Shown here in pieces: positions 1 to 8,231 of a DNA stretch of 39,645 bases. The stretch is from contig CP070652.1 in assembly GCA_020354645.1 (NCBI GenBank), positions 4,811,870 through 4,851,514 on the forward strand, written 5' to 3'. The DNA is from Deltaproteobacteria bacterium (GTDB taxonomy: Bacteria; Desulfobacterota; Desulfobacteria; Desulfobacterales; G020354645). Positions within the stretch are counted from its first letter, which is position 1; each line of letters opens with the position of its first letter. The notes under the pieces were generated by a model that had not been told where the DNA came from, did no database searches, and saw only the letters and a program-made list of their open reading frames with translations. Both the position numbers and the translations under genes were made by a program.

Positions 1-1484
1 GTATCTGCATCTCCAAGACGGCTTTTGATCATATTGAAAGCAAGCTGCCTTATGGGTATGATTTTATAGGCGATCATACGGTAAAAAATATTGCCAAACC
101 AGTGGGGGCATATCGGGTTTTGTTGGATCCGAGAGTGACGGTTTCAGGAAAGCCGGAAAAAGAAAACCGGTTTCCAATGAAGCAAATGCTAATAATCATT
201 GGGATTGCTGCGGTGGTTGCGTTGGCAGTAGCTGTGGGAATGTGGCAATTTTACGCTCGAACCTCGGCAAGAGATTTTGCTTCTGTGGAGAAGATGGCAT
301 TTGAATTGCCCGATAAACCCTCCATTGCCGTGCTCCCATTTGAGAACCTAAGTAATGATCCCGACCAGGAGTATCTCAGTGACGGTATCAGCGAGGCCAT
401 CATCAGTACGCTTTCAAAAGTACCCAAAATGTTCGTCATCTCCAGGAACTCTACTTTTGCCTACAAAGGGAAACCCGTGAAAGTCAGACAGGTGGCAGAG
501 GAGTTCGGAGTGCAGTATGTGCTGGAAGGCCGTGTGCAGAAGTCCGGTGAAAAACTTCGGGTGACTGTCCAGCTGGTCGATGCCCTGAAAGGTCATCATT
601 TGTGGTCCGAACGGTATGACCTCAAGATGGATGATTTGCTGGATGTGCAAGACAAAATTGCCATGAATGTGCTCGTTGAGACCCAGGTCAAACTGACTGA
701 TGGTGAGCATGCACGCTTGTTGCGGAAGGAAACCAATAATCTGAAAGCGTACGAGAAATATTTGGAAGCAGAGATGTATAGACTGCGAACCAATCGAGAG
801 GACATGTTCAAGGCCCGGCAACTGTATGAAGAAGCCGTTAGATTGGACCCGAACTTCTCGGGCGCATACCGAGGGCTTGCTAGTACCCATTTTTGGGATT
901 ATACGCGAGGGTGGAGCCAAGATTCTGGCAAGTCTTTGCAATTGGGCACCGAGTACGCTGAAAAGGCGTTCGCCCTGGATGAGAGCAACAGCAGCAACCT
1001 TATTGTTTTGAGTATGATTCATAGTGATATCGAAAAGGTCATCGCGTTACGCCGACGTGCAGTGGAGATCAATCCAAATGATGCTTATGCTATAGGACAC
1101 CTGGCTGGGGCTTTCTTCACCGCAGGCAGATATGAGGAAGCCATCCAAATGTGGGAGAAAATGGGTCGTCTCAATCCGTTCCCTACGCCAGTTTATTTTA
1201 GAAACTTGGGCCTATTTTATTGGTTCACTGGACGCTACGAAGAGGCTATTGCTGCCTCCAAGAAAGCGCTCCATATCGATCCTGATGATATTACTAACTT
1301 CAGAAACATGGCCGCCATTTATGCGACAGTAGGAAATGATGATAAAGCCCGTGAAGCTGCGGCAGAAGTTCTCAGGTTGGATCCGAACTTCACCGTCGAA
1401 CGTCATTTCAAGAACATGCCCTGGAAAGATCGGGAAGGCATGGAGCGCTTCATGGATGCATTGCGCAAGGCGGGGCTAAAATAA
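1..1484 (+). CDS. Class III adenylate/guanylate cyclase-like protein with TolB-like and TPR domains, C-terminal part
   Basis: The open frame runs in from the left edge (first full codon at base 3), so the start is missing. The first codons read as the end of a class III nucleotide cyclase domain (an ISKTAFDHIE stretch, then GDHTVKNIAKPV), the usual tail of this family. Then follow one transmembrane helix at about bases 180-260 (IIIGIAAVVALAVAV), a TolB-N/FlgO-like domain starting at PSIAVLPFENLS and ending near LWSERYD, and several TPR repeats to the stop (FSGAYRGLASTHF, YEEAIAASKKALHIDPDD). Proteins with this order are common in deltaproteobacteria. Whether this copy makes a cyclic nucleotide cannot be judged because the catalytic residues lie outside the window. 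It is not linked to the next gene: the intron remnant separates them. Confidence 0.85.
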   Translation, partial: ICISKTAFDHIESKLPYGYDFIGDHTVKNIAKPVGAYRVLLDPRVTVSGKPEKENRFPMKQMLIIIGIAAVVALAVAVGMWQFYARTSARDFASVEKMAFELPDKPSIAVLPFENLSNDPDQEYLSDGISEAIISTLSKVPKMFVISRNSTFAYKGKPVKVRQVAEEFGVQYVLEGRVQKSGEKLRVTVQLVDALKGHHLWSERYDLKMDDLLDVQDKIAMNVLVETQVKLTDGEHARLLRKETNNLKAYEKYLEAEMYRLRTNREDMFKARQLYEEAVRLDPNFSGAYRGLASTHFWDYTRGWSQDSGKSLQLGTEYAEKAFALDESNSSNLIVLSMIHSDIEKVIALRRRAVEINPNDAYAIGHLAGAFFTAGRYEEAIQMWEKMGRLNPFPTPVYFRNLGLFYWFTGRYEEAIAASKKALHIDPDDITNFRNMAAIYATVGNDDKAREAAAEVLRLDPNFTVERHFKNMPWKDREGMERFMDALRKAGLK

Positions 1485-1775
1485 AGTTAGTACAGATATA
1501 AAATTGAAACAGTAGATATCAAGAAGAGTCAAATGTTGTTGTATCTCCAACAATTCGGTATATATCAGTTCCAAAATTCTTTTTGGATATCCGTTTGAAA
1601 TCCCACCCCATAAGGGTGAATCCGATCAGATTGTTTTGCCCCATTTATTTGTCGGAGGCAGCATTTTTTGAGACCATGGTTTGACTCTAAACCCAACTCT
1701 GCGATAAGTTCCATGTATCTATTTGGTATCCGCAATATTTTCATCGATTCTAATAAATTAGAATCTCTTAATATA

Positions 1776-2156
1776 GTGCACCACGGGCACACTTTTTCAT
1801 AAAGCATGCCCAACTGCACGGGAGATGAGGGTTTGACCCCTTGGAGTCGGCTTGCAGGGGCAGGCTTCAAAATACCTCAAGCTGCTGTGGTCAAAGGCCA
1901 CGGTGATGAGCGTTGAGGAAAGGGTCCCGCCAGACAGGATCAGTTGTGGACCAGAGAGGCTAGTGGAAGCGAACCATCCAATGAGTTGTCGAAAACATAA
2001 AGACGGCGTCATAACTGGTGGCTGTCTCTACACCCGTATAAGTTCAAGGGCAACCTGTTTACTGCGTCGTCTTGAGACGGTAAGGTTTTAAGAGAATGGC
2101 TGACATCAGCCGCATGAGTCGAGAGGCTCACATGCGGATGTGTGTCCCACTCACAC
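1776..2156 (+). mobile_element. Group II intron ribozyme remnant without intron-encoded protein
   Basis: This non-coding stretch has the features of the 3' part of a bacterial group II intron. The clearest is a canonical domain V at 2108-2140 (separate entry). It is followed by a GTGTG/CACAC stem (2140-2144 with 2152-2156) that would be domain VI, with an unpaired A at 2149, about eight bases from the predicted 3' end, where the branch-point A is expected. Upstream, at 1776, GTGCA can pair with TGCAC and GGGCA with TGCCC, which may be the start of domain I, but the 5' boundary is uncertain. A small CGTCT-TG-AGACG hairpin near 2068 may be the stump of domain IV, where a reverse transcriptase gene would sit. 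There is no room for such a gene, so the element is either a deleted copy or one that depends on a maturase elsewhere. Confidence 0.6.
2108..2140 (+). ncRNA. Group II intron domain V (catalytic hairpin)
   Basis: The hairpin has the diagnostic build. AGC at 2108-2110 is the catalytic triad position. CCGCAT (2110-2115) pairs with ATGCGG (2132-2137). GAGTC (2116-2120) pairs with GGCTC (2125-2129) around a GAGA (GNRA) tetraloop, and a two-base AC bulge (2130-2131) lies on the 3' side between the two helices. The G of AGC faces an A rather than the usual U, which may be a sign of decay. Confidence 0.75.
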
Positions 2157-2196
2157 TGTTTTAAAGAGCCTATAACAATCAGGAGTAAATCTTCCG

Positions 2197-3117
2197 ATGC
2201 CAGAGATATATCCAATAGGTGGTGGCAAAGGAGGTGTTGGAAAAAGTTTTATCGCGGCCAGCCTTGGGGTAATGTTCGCAAATTGCGGGAAGAAGGTCGT
2301 TTTGGTTGATTTAGACTTGGGCGCCTCAAATCTTCATACTTTTTTGGGGATTAAAAATCCGAAAAGAGGAATAGATAGCTTTTTAAATAAAAAGGTGAAA
2401 AAGCTTGAACATGTGGCTTTTCCAACGAATGTGCCGGATCTTTTTATTATCAGCTCGTTGCATTGCTCTATAGAGATAGCAAACCTTTTTTACACACAGA
2501 AACAGAAAATAATAAACGCCATACGAAAGCTTCCGTTCGATTACATATTGCTGGATTTGGGTAGCGGAACAAACTTTAACACACTTGATTTTTTCTTAAC
2601 TTCGAATAAAGGGATTCTTATCTTAACACATGAACCCACCTCAGTCGAAAATTCCTTTCGTTTCATTAAGGCGGTTTATCTAAGGAAATTGAAACAGATT
2701 GTCAAACAACACGCTTTTAACTTTGCGGTCAAAAACGCTGCTGCAGACCCAAATAATGCAGTAATAAAATCACATGATATTATTAAAATTGTTCTAAAGT
2801 ATGACCCCGATAGAGAAAAGTTTTTGAAAGAGAAATTAAGCGAATTGAGATTCAAATTTATTATAAATTTATTTCGTAAAAATTTAGATCCAAAGCTTGG
2901 TGAAAAGATTGAAACCGTGTGTAACCAGCATTTTTATTCCAATTTTCAGTTTCTTGGAAATATCAGTTATGATGAGAGAATTTATGACACAGTTCTTTTG
3001 AAAAAACTTTTTGTCCTTAAATACCCTTATACAGCACCTTCAATCGATTTGAAAAAAATTGCTGACGAGATAACAAAAGTCAGGAAATCAGCATCGTTGA
3101 CATCACAAATATCATGA
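2197..3117 (+). CDS. MinD/ParA-family ATPase
   Basis: 306 residues. A deviant Walker A motif of the SIMIBI/MinD class lies near the start (GGGKGGVGKS, residues 8-17, with the signature lysine K11 and K16). A switch/Walker A' region VLVDLDLGASNLH follows, then a Walker B-like strand (YILLDLGSGTNF). The order and the GASNLH motif are closest to the FlhG/MinD branch, which positions cell-surface structures by ATP-driven dimerisation. No flagellar or division genes are nearby, so the cargo is unknown. The gene overlaps the next one by four bases (ATGA), which implies coupled translation with the J-like membrane protein. Base composition is much richer in A+T than the 20-31 kb genes. The start ATG is preceded by GGAG at about 11 bases, a rather long spacing. 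Confidence 0.8.
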   Translation: MPEIYPIGGGKGGVGKSFIAASLGVMFANCGKKVVLVDLDLGASNLHTFLGIKNPKRGIDSFLNKKVKKLEHVAFPTNVPDLFIISSLHCSIEIANLFYTQKQKIINAIRKLPFDYILLDLGSGTNFNTLDFFLTSNKGILILTHEPTSVENSFRFIKAVYLRKLKQIVKQHAFNFAVKNAAADPNNAVIKSHDIIKIVLKYDPDREKFLKEKLSELRFKFIINLFRKNLDPKLGEKIETVCNQHFYSNFQFLGNISYDERIYDTVLLKKLFVLKYPYTAPSIDLKKIADEITKVRKSASLTSQIS

Positions 3118-4085
3118 AAAGCTTAGATAATTTAAATTATTACGAAATTCTTAAAATACCTGTAAATGCATCTTTTATCGAAATCAAACGGGCCTATAGG
3201 GACGCTCTGTCAATTTATAGCGAAGACTCCCTGGCCACCTATTCTTTGTTCTCAAAAGACGAAAGAGATAACATTTTGAAGGTCATTGAAAAGGCGTTTT
3301 TGACTCTAATAGATGAAAACAAAAGGGCTATCTACGACAAGGAGCTTGTTGAGTACGGTCAAATTAACGAATTAATTACCAGAAAGGATCAAAATAAAAC
3401 GATACCTTTTTTTCATACCGATAATTTTGTAAACGATGAAAATCTAATCGACCCAATTCACGGCGTGCGCAGTAAGGTAAGATCTGCCTATCGGCAAGAG
3501 ATTATTCATACGATAGATAAATATAGAAAAAAAATAAAAAATCAGAGAATAGATAGACAGGGAATAAAAAATCTCCACAAACTTTTGCAGATGAGGGAAA
3601 AAGTACACGAAAGCAGGAACTTGTCTGAGATTGAACAGGAATTGTTGACAATCTCGGAAGATATTGAAGAACCTTCCTTACGAATGCAGCGAAATATTTC
3701 AATAGTTATATTTTCATATACTCTAATTGCACTTGCCAGTTTTATTTTACTTAATATTACTGATGCTATAATGCTTCACAGTTTCAAAATTCCCTATACT
3801 GTTTTGTTAATGGGATTGGTTGGTTGTCTTGTTAGAATGTACTTACAACTTCCAAACATTAGAATAAGGCAACCTCTGAGCTATAATCCTATAGTTTGGG
3901 TCATCATTAGTCCGCCGATTGCTGTCATTATGGCTGGTATTTTTTTTGGTATTTTAAAGATTTTCCTTCCCTTGATTCAAGTTGATCTGTACGATGAATC
4001 GTGGCTATTCTGGGTCCAAGCATGGGTTGTTGGCTTTGTCAACTGGTTATACTTTTTTTCTAAAATTCTAATAGACCGGAGTTAA
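3114..4085 (+). CDS. J-domain-like membrane protein lacking HPD
   Basis: 323 residues. The first 80 resemble a J domain: NYYEILKIPVNASFIEIKRA is the helix I-II pattern, and the segment closes with KAFLTLIDENKRAIYDKEL, the typical helix III-IV end. The HPD tripeptide that activates Hsp70 is absent; the loop after YRDALSIY reads SEDS. A charged helical linker (about 120-190) leads to four predicted membrane helices at about 194-214, 226-244, 260-282 and 298-318. The start codon overlaps the stop of the ParA-type ATPase, so the two probably act together, perhaps as a membrane anchor for the ATPase. Without HPD it is unlikely to be an ordinary DnaK co-chaperone. No function can be assigned firmly. 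Confidence 0.7.
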   Translation: MKSLDNLNYYEILKIPVNASFIEIKRAYRDALSIYSEDSLATYSLFSKDERDNILKVIEKAFLTLIDENKRAIYDKELVEYGQINELITRKDQNKTIPFFHTDNFVNDENLIDPIHGVRSKVRSAYRQEIIHTIDKYRKKIKNQRIDRQGIKNLHKLLQMREKVHESRNLSEIEQELLTISEDIEEPSLRMQRNISIVIFSYTLIALASFILLNITDAIMLHSFKIPYTVLLMGLVGCLVRMYLQLPNIRIRQPLSYNPIVWVIISPPIAVIMAGIFFGILKIFLPLIQVDLYDESWLFWVQAWVVGFVNWLYFFSKILIDRS

Positions 4086-4098
4086 GATATACATAATA

Positions 4099-4134
4099 GA
4101 TCAAAGGTTTTTTGAGCTTTCAAAATGTTTTGAT
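4099..4134 (+). terminator. AT-rich nested inverted repeat after the ParA/J pair
   Basis: GATCAAA (4099-4105) pairs with TTTGATC (4128-4134), and inside it TTTTGA pairs with TCAAAA. It starts 13 bases after the stop of the membrane protein gene. The placement suits a transcript end, but the stem is AT-rich and no clear T-run follows it, so this is only a candidate. Confidence 0.3.
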
Positions 4135-4657
4135 CACTCCAACAGATCGGAAAAATCAGCCCTCCCTAAAAGTCTGTGATATCCAGATGGGATATGCATA
4201 AACCTGATTGCTGAACTCACTACTATATTACAGCGCGTCTATAAATAGGAGCTATCAATTTATATCGGCAGAAATTACGGTTTTCCGGTGTTGCTTTACA
4301 CTTGCTTTGGCCGTATATGAGTTGCATCAAAGTTTTTCCCCATGATTAAGCTGTCGGTTCCGGCCGGGGCTGTCTTCGCTGTCCTGTCACTTCTGAGTTA
4401 CACTTGGCTCACCTGTTTCTTCTAGTGTGAAATAAATTACATACTTTTTTGAATAATATTTTTCACAATACGGTTTCACAACGTTCTTTCTAAACTTGCT
4501 AAGCCTTCAATATTTTTATAAATTTCGTAAATTATACCTAAATAATTGATTTTGCATAAATTTTGCAAGGTCAAATAGGAAAATCGATTATATGTAATAA
4601 TTATCTGATATAAATAAAACAAAGGATAGCTTAACAAACTTATTGGGGAGGCCAGCG
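4135..4657. other. AT-rich intergenic region
   Basis: About 520 bases without a convincing gene, RNA or repeat. The 3' half (from about 4430) is strongly AT-rich and probably carries the promoter of the small gene at 4658, but no -10/-35 or -24/-12 pair stands out. Confidence 0.4.
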
Positions 4658-4870
4658 ATGTTGATGGCCGAACGTTCCTCTGTGGACAGGCGTTCCGGAA
4701 AAGATAGACGCAGACGGTTTAGCCTCAATCGTTTCTTTTACAAAGGATTCGATAGAAGGCATCTGAAAGAACGAAGAGCAAAAGTCGAAAGGAGGGATGA
4801 ATGGGTAATGGTAAGTAAGTGGTCCAGTGTTTTTCTATGGGATTTAAAAATTTCGAAGTTTTTAAAATAG
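4658..4870 (+). CDS. Small basic RR-rich protein, conserved in deltaproteobacteria
   Basis: 70 residues from the ATG at 4658. This start is chosen because GGGGAGG at 4645-4651 sits six bases upstream; the frame extends a few codons further without a better signal. The protein is built of repeated basic clusters (SVDRRSGKDRRRRFSL, GFDRRHLKERRAKVERRDEW) and ends VSKWSSVFLWDLK. Short proteins with repeated DRRSGKDRR and ERR motifs and a VSKWSS tail are familiar from sulfate-reducing and related deltaproteobacteria, but I know no function. It is followed after 26 bases by a STAS-like protein on the same strand, so the two may form an operon. Nucleic-acid or membrane-surface binding would fit the charge but is speculation. 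Confidence 0.6.
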   Translation: MLMAERSSVDRRSGKDRRRRFSLNRFFYKGFDRRHLKERRAKVERRDEWVMVSKWSSVFLWDLKISKFLK

Positions 4871-4896
4871 CTTAATTCCAGAAGAGCGGGGGCGCG

Positions 4897-5169
4897 GTGG
4901 CATCTAATTTTCAATTTTTTTATCATCGTACCAAAAACAGCCTTCATATGAAATTGTATGGTGATTTCGATGGAAGTTCTGCACACGAATTGTTAAATGC
5001 ATTGATAGCCCATGGCACCAATGCACATCAAATCTTTATTGACACCGACGATCTCGACACTGTCCATCCCTTCGGTCAGGAGGTGTTTCACAAAAACCTT
5101 AGTACCATAATCAAACAATTCATTAATCTGAATTTCATTGGGAAATATAAAAACAGCCTAGCTATTTAA
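4897..5169 (+). CDS. STAS-like small protein
   Basis: 90 residues from GTG at 4897, with a GGGGG purine run at 4888-4892 as a possible ribosome binding site. The pattern of a strand with LYGDFDGSSAHELLNAL, a helix, then IFIDTDDLDTVHPFGQEVF resembles a short STAS/anti-sigma-antagonist fold (beta strand, helix, then the strand that carries the phosphorylatable position followed by hydrophobic and Gly residues). The expected Ser of SpoIIAA-type antagonists is not obvious; TVHPFG stands at that place. It could therefore be a non-phosphorylated STAS domain. It lies just after the RR-rich small gene. Assignment is by fold pattern only. Confidence 0.5.
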   Translation: MASNFQFFYHRTKNSLHMKLYGDFDGSSAHELLNALIAHGTNAHQIFIDTDDLDTVHPFGQEVFHKNLSTIIKQFINLNFIGKYKNSLAI

Positions 5170-5320
5170 GTAAAGTATCTCCTCTTATCTTTTCGCCCAA
5201 ACCGAAGCACGGGCATAACTTATTAATTACATGCGGCCTTGCCCAGTCGAGACCGCTGGTTCAGACCCTGCTCTCCGCTCCAATCGAAATCAATATCAAT
5301 AAACCTGTTTATATTAAAAA

Positions 5321-5491
5321 GTGAAACGAATCTGGCATAACAACAAAATATGGATCCTCATTGGTATCGCTTATATAGGCTTTTTCTTCTTTAAAGGCTT
5401 AAAGGCCTTCATCCGTTTTGGTTCTCATATTCAGAAAAAAATCGCAAACCACAATAAATCTTCAATCAATAAAGTACCTGACAATCCGTGA
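5321..5491 (+). CDS. Possible one-helix membrane peptide
   Basis: A 56-codon frame starting with GTG at 5321 reads KRIWHNNK, then a hydrophobic helix IWILIGIAYIGFFFF, then a basic tail with GLKAFIRFGSHIQKKIANHNK. The amphipathic layout is protein-like. No ribosome binding site is visible and the start is GTG, so this remains a weak call. The rest of 5170-5571 holds nothing else I can support. Confidence 0.3.
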   Translation: MKRIWHNNKIWILIGIAYIGFFFFKGLKAFIRFGSHIQKKIANHNKSSINKVPDNP

Positions 5492-5694
5492 TCATCAAAA
5501 ACTTGCCCAATCACATCGATCAGGGGTTAAAATTCGCAAAAGCTGAGCGCCGGGTTAAAACCGATTATCCTTCAAATCAGGCTGACTTCGCATTGTAGAT
5601 GGCTGTATTGCTCAAGCAGCTCAATTTCTTTTGCAGCCGCCAGTATCCCGGACATTATTGCATGTTTTGAAGAGAGATCGTCTATAAATGTCGG

Positions 5695-7638
5695 TTAGTC
5701 AGGTGAATTCTGCCGCTTAACTGATTTAGGGCTAGTCTTCGGCATTCTGATACTGAAATGGGACCCCTTACCAGGGGTAGAATCCACTGTTATCGAACCT
5801 CCGTGTTGCTGGATAATCTGGTTGGCAATAAAAAGACCCAATCCGGTGCCCTTGGCTCCCTTTGATGAGAAAAAAAGTGTGAATAAATTTTCCTTTGTCT
5901 CTCTGTCCATACCAACCCCGTTGTCGCGTACCTCGAAAACGAGATAATCATTATCCTGTTGTACCCTCAAAGAGATTTTTGGCTTTTTTTTGGATTTATC
6001 TTCGAGACATGCATCCAGGGCATTCTCCAGTATGTTGATAAGTGCCGAGCGCACAGCGCCGGAATCAGCTTCAATTTTGCTGATTGATGCGTCAAAGTCG
6101 TATACAAATTCTACATCTTTAGTTAGCACCTTGGGTTCAAATGTTGATACCACTTCGCGAACAAAGCCTGAAATATCCACTTGCTCCCAATTTAGATCTC
6201 GCTCTTTTGCAAAATAAAGTATGTCGAGAACCAATTTTCTGATGCGATCGGCGATGATTCTTACAATTTCCCAACCCTCCTTGACGCGGACCTGATCTTC
6301 CTTGGTGAATCCTGTATCAACAAGATACATTCCAGCGTCAAGCCCTGCCAGTAGACTCTTTATGCCGTGTGATATGGAGCTTATCTTCAAGCCCAATGAC
6401 GAAAGATGATCCTGTAACTGGCGGATCTGAGTTATGTTTGTAGACAACTCCATAACCTGAGTGATCTTACCGGAGGCATTCCGAATGGGAGCGGTCCCGA
6501 TAAGAACATTGTACTGCTCTCCGGCTTTCGAGGTTACGACCTTTTCTGCCTGGTGAGACTGACCATCTTCAAAAGTTTTGGCAACCGGGCAGTCCTGGCA
6601 CGGCTCATTGCGGTGTCGGTAAACTTCGTAACAAGGTGCTCCTGTTTTATCGTCAAAATCCTCTTTGAATCGTTTGTTGGTTGCGGTGAGTCTAAATTTT
6701 TTGTCCTGCACAGAAATATAGCAGGGTACCTCATCGAAAAGTTGTTGATATCTTTGCTGTGTGCTGCGCAATTCTTCGCGGAGACGATTTACCTCCCGGA
6801 TATCAACGGATATCTCAACGACCAGCTCAACCGCACCGTCCCGATTTCGAATGGGTGCCGTATGAACCATGACCGGCACCTCTCTGCCGCTAAGATCTTC
6901 AACCGTGGCTTTACTGCGCTGTCCTTTTCCGGTTTTAAACGTCACCTCTGCCGGACACTCAGGCCGAATCTTTTTTTTTGGCTTAAATATTTTCCGGCTG
7001 TCGCGACCCACCATATCACCCAAGCGATCCTTGAAAAGTTGATTGATTGCGACAATCTTTAAATCAGGATTGTGAATTGAGACAAAGCAGGGCATTTCGT
7101 TAAAATAGGTGATGCCGTCTTGGAGATCACCTGCAATGTTCCTTATCGCCGAAGACAGTCCTTCAACAGCCTGACCCACTGCGGCCTGCCTTTCGAGCTC
7201 AATCAGCTTGGCAGATTTTTCTTGTACCAGGGCTTCAAGATTTTCGGTGTAGTCCCTTAATTTCTGGCGCGTGATAATCTTATCATGGGCCCTGTTCAGT
7301 GCAATTTCGAGAACATCATCATTGATGGGTTTGGTGACAAAATCAACGGCCTGATACTTGAGACTCTCTATGGCCAGATCCATATCGCCGTGGCCGGTGA
7401 TCATAATTACTTCTGTATCGGGATTTTCACGTTTTATTGTTCGAAGAAGTTCAATGCCGTCCATGCCCGGCATCTTTATATCGGTAAGAACAATTGGGGG
7501 GGTTTCTTTGCGGAAGATTTTGAGAGCTTCTTCACCGTTTTCTGCGGTAAACACCATATACCCGATCTCGGATAGTGCAATACCCAGAACTTTTCGAATG
7601 CCTTCTTCGTCATCGACTAGCAGTAATTTCGTTTTCAT
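5695..7638 (-). CDS. Hybrid receiver-PAS-PAS histidine kinase
   Basis: 647 residues, cytoplasmic, no membrane helix. Order: receiver domain 1-118 (acidic D9/D10, phosphoacceptor D53 in LTDIKMPG, K103); a coiled stretch ending in a degenerate dimerisation motif (153-172) where the phospho-His is Ser163; PAS 1 about 178-290; PAS 2 about 295-405; working H-box with H424 (SSISHGIKS); and an HATPase domain with N-box NILENALDAC, G1 DNGVGM and G2 GTGLGL. PAS 2 carries C336, C347 and C350 in a pattern shared with the kinase at 17403. Residues 1-172 are colinear with the kinase at 16267, so the gene probably arose from such a kinase by insertion of two PAS domains and a new H-box. It is the last gene of the minus-strand tmc series, 71 bases after a receiver protein. 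Confidence 0.88.
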   Translation of the reverse strand: MKTKLLLVDDEEGIRKVLGIALSEIGYMVFTAENGEEALKIFRKETPPIVLTDIKMPGMDGIELLRTIKRENPDTEVIMITGHGDMDLAIESLKYQAVDFVTKPINDDVLEIALNRAHDKIITRQKLRDYTENLEALVQEKSAKLIELERQAAVGQAVEGLSSAIRNIAGDLQDGITYFNEMPCFVSIHNPDLKIVAINQLFKDRLGDMVGRDSRKIFKPKKKIRPECPAEVTFKTGKGQRSKATVEDLSGREVPVMVHTAPIRNRDGAVELVVEISVDIREVNRLREELRSTQQRYQQLFDEVPCYISVQDKKFRLTATNKRFKEDFDDKTGAPCYEVYRHRNEPCQDCPVAKTFEDGQSHQAEKVVTSKAGEQYNVLIGTAPIRNASGKITQVMELSTNITQIRQLQDHLSSLGLKISSISHGIKSLLAGLDAGMYLVDTGFTKEDQVRVKEGWEIVRIIADRIRKLVLDILYFAKERDLNWEQVDISGFVREVVSTFEPKVLTKDVEFVYDFDASISKIEADSGAVRSALINILENALDACLEDKSKKKPKISLRVQQDNDYLVFEVRDNGVGMDRETKENLFTLFFSSKGAKGTGLGLFIANQIIQQHGGSITVDSTPGKGSHFSIRMPKTSPKSVKRQNSPD

Positions 7639-7709
7639 AAACGGCTGGCAGTAAAAAATGTATCAAACCAAAATAGTCATGAAAGCAAGGTCTTTTGACG
7701 TCATTTTTC

Positions 7710-8060
7710 CTACCCGATCGCGCCTTTGACAATTCCGATAAGTTTTTCCGGATCAAAAGGCTTGCGGACGAAAGCCACCGCATTTTTTATGGCGTGGTCA
7801 CCATCGATTGCACTGACAACGATCACAGGTGTATTTTTTAATTTTTTGTCTTTCATCATTTTTCGGTAAAATCTCGGCCCCCATTCCTCCGGCATCTGAA
7901 GGTCGAGCGTAATCAAATCCGGTTTTTCTTTTTTCAACACTTCCAGCGCCTCTACCCCATCTGTGGCACTGCAGGTGTCGTAACCGTTGTCCTGGAAAAG
8001 GCTTTCGAGGTACTTAATCATTATGGGATCGTCTTCAACAATCAGAATCTTCTTTGTCAT
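7710..8060 (-). CDS. Single-domain response regulator
   Basis: 116 residues, a stand-alone CheY-like receiver: acidic pair ED at 9-10 with D11, phosphoacceptor D52 in LITLDLQMP, and a KPFDPEKL end in which K is the conserved lysine. There is no output domain, so it must act by protein contact or as a phosphate relay, most likely with the hybrid kinase encoded 71 bases downstream. The start has a strong ribosome binding site (AGGAGAGG just upstream on the coding strand). It follows tmcA after 171 bases on the same strand. Confidence 0.85.
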   Translation of the reverse strand: MTKKILIVEDDPIMIKYLESLFQDNGYDTCSATDGVEALEVLKKEKPDLITLDLQMPEEWGPRFYRKMMKDKKLKNTPVIVVSAIDGDHAIKNAVAFVRKPFDPEKLIGIVKGAIG

Positions 8061-8231
8061 AATGGGCCTCTCCTATGATTTAGTTTCTTGATAATCGAAT
8101 TTTATCATGCAGCAACCATGTCTCAAGACGAAGGAGTTCTCCATGCTTGAAAAATTATTGTTAAAATTGCTTTGTCGATAAAAGTCTAGTCTACCTCTCG
8201 TAAGGGATTTGGAATGTGCGATTTCCATTTC

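Noticed and set aside
1565..1870. A 101-codon minus-strand frame upstream of the ParA gene
   Set aside because: It runs through the predicted intron sequence, has no ribosome binding site and resembles no family; it is more likely chance or debris.
5240..5285. tRNA-like 3' end (GGTTCAGACC followed by CTCTCCGCTCCA), reminiscent of tRNA-Ser
   Set aside because: No matching 5' acceptor strand, D-arm or anticodon arm can be found in the 100 bases upstream, and the T-stem does not pair well.
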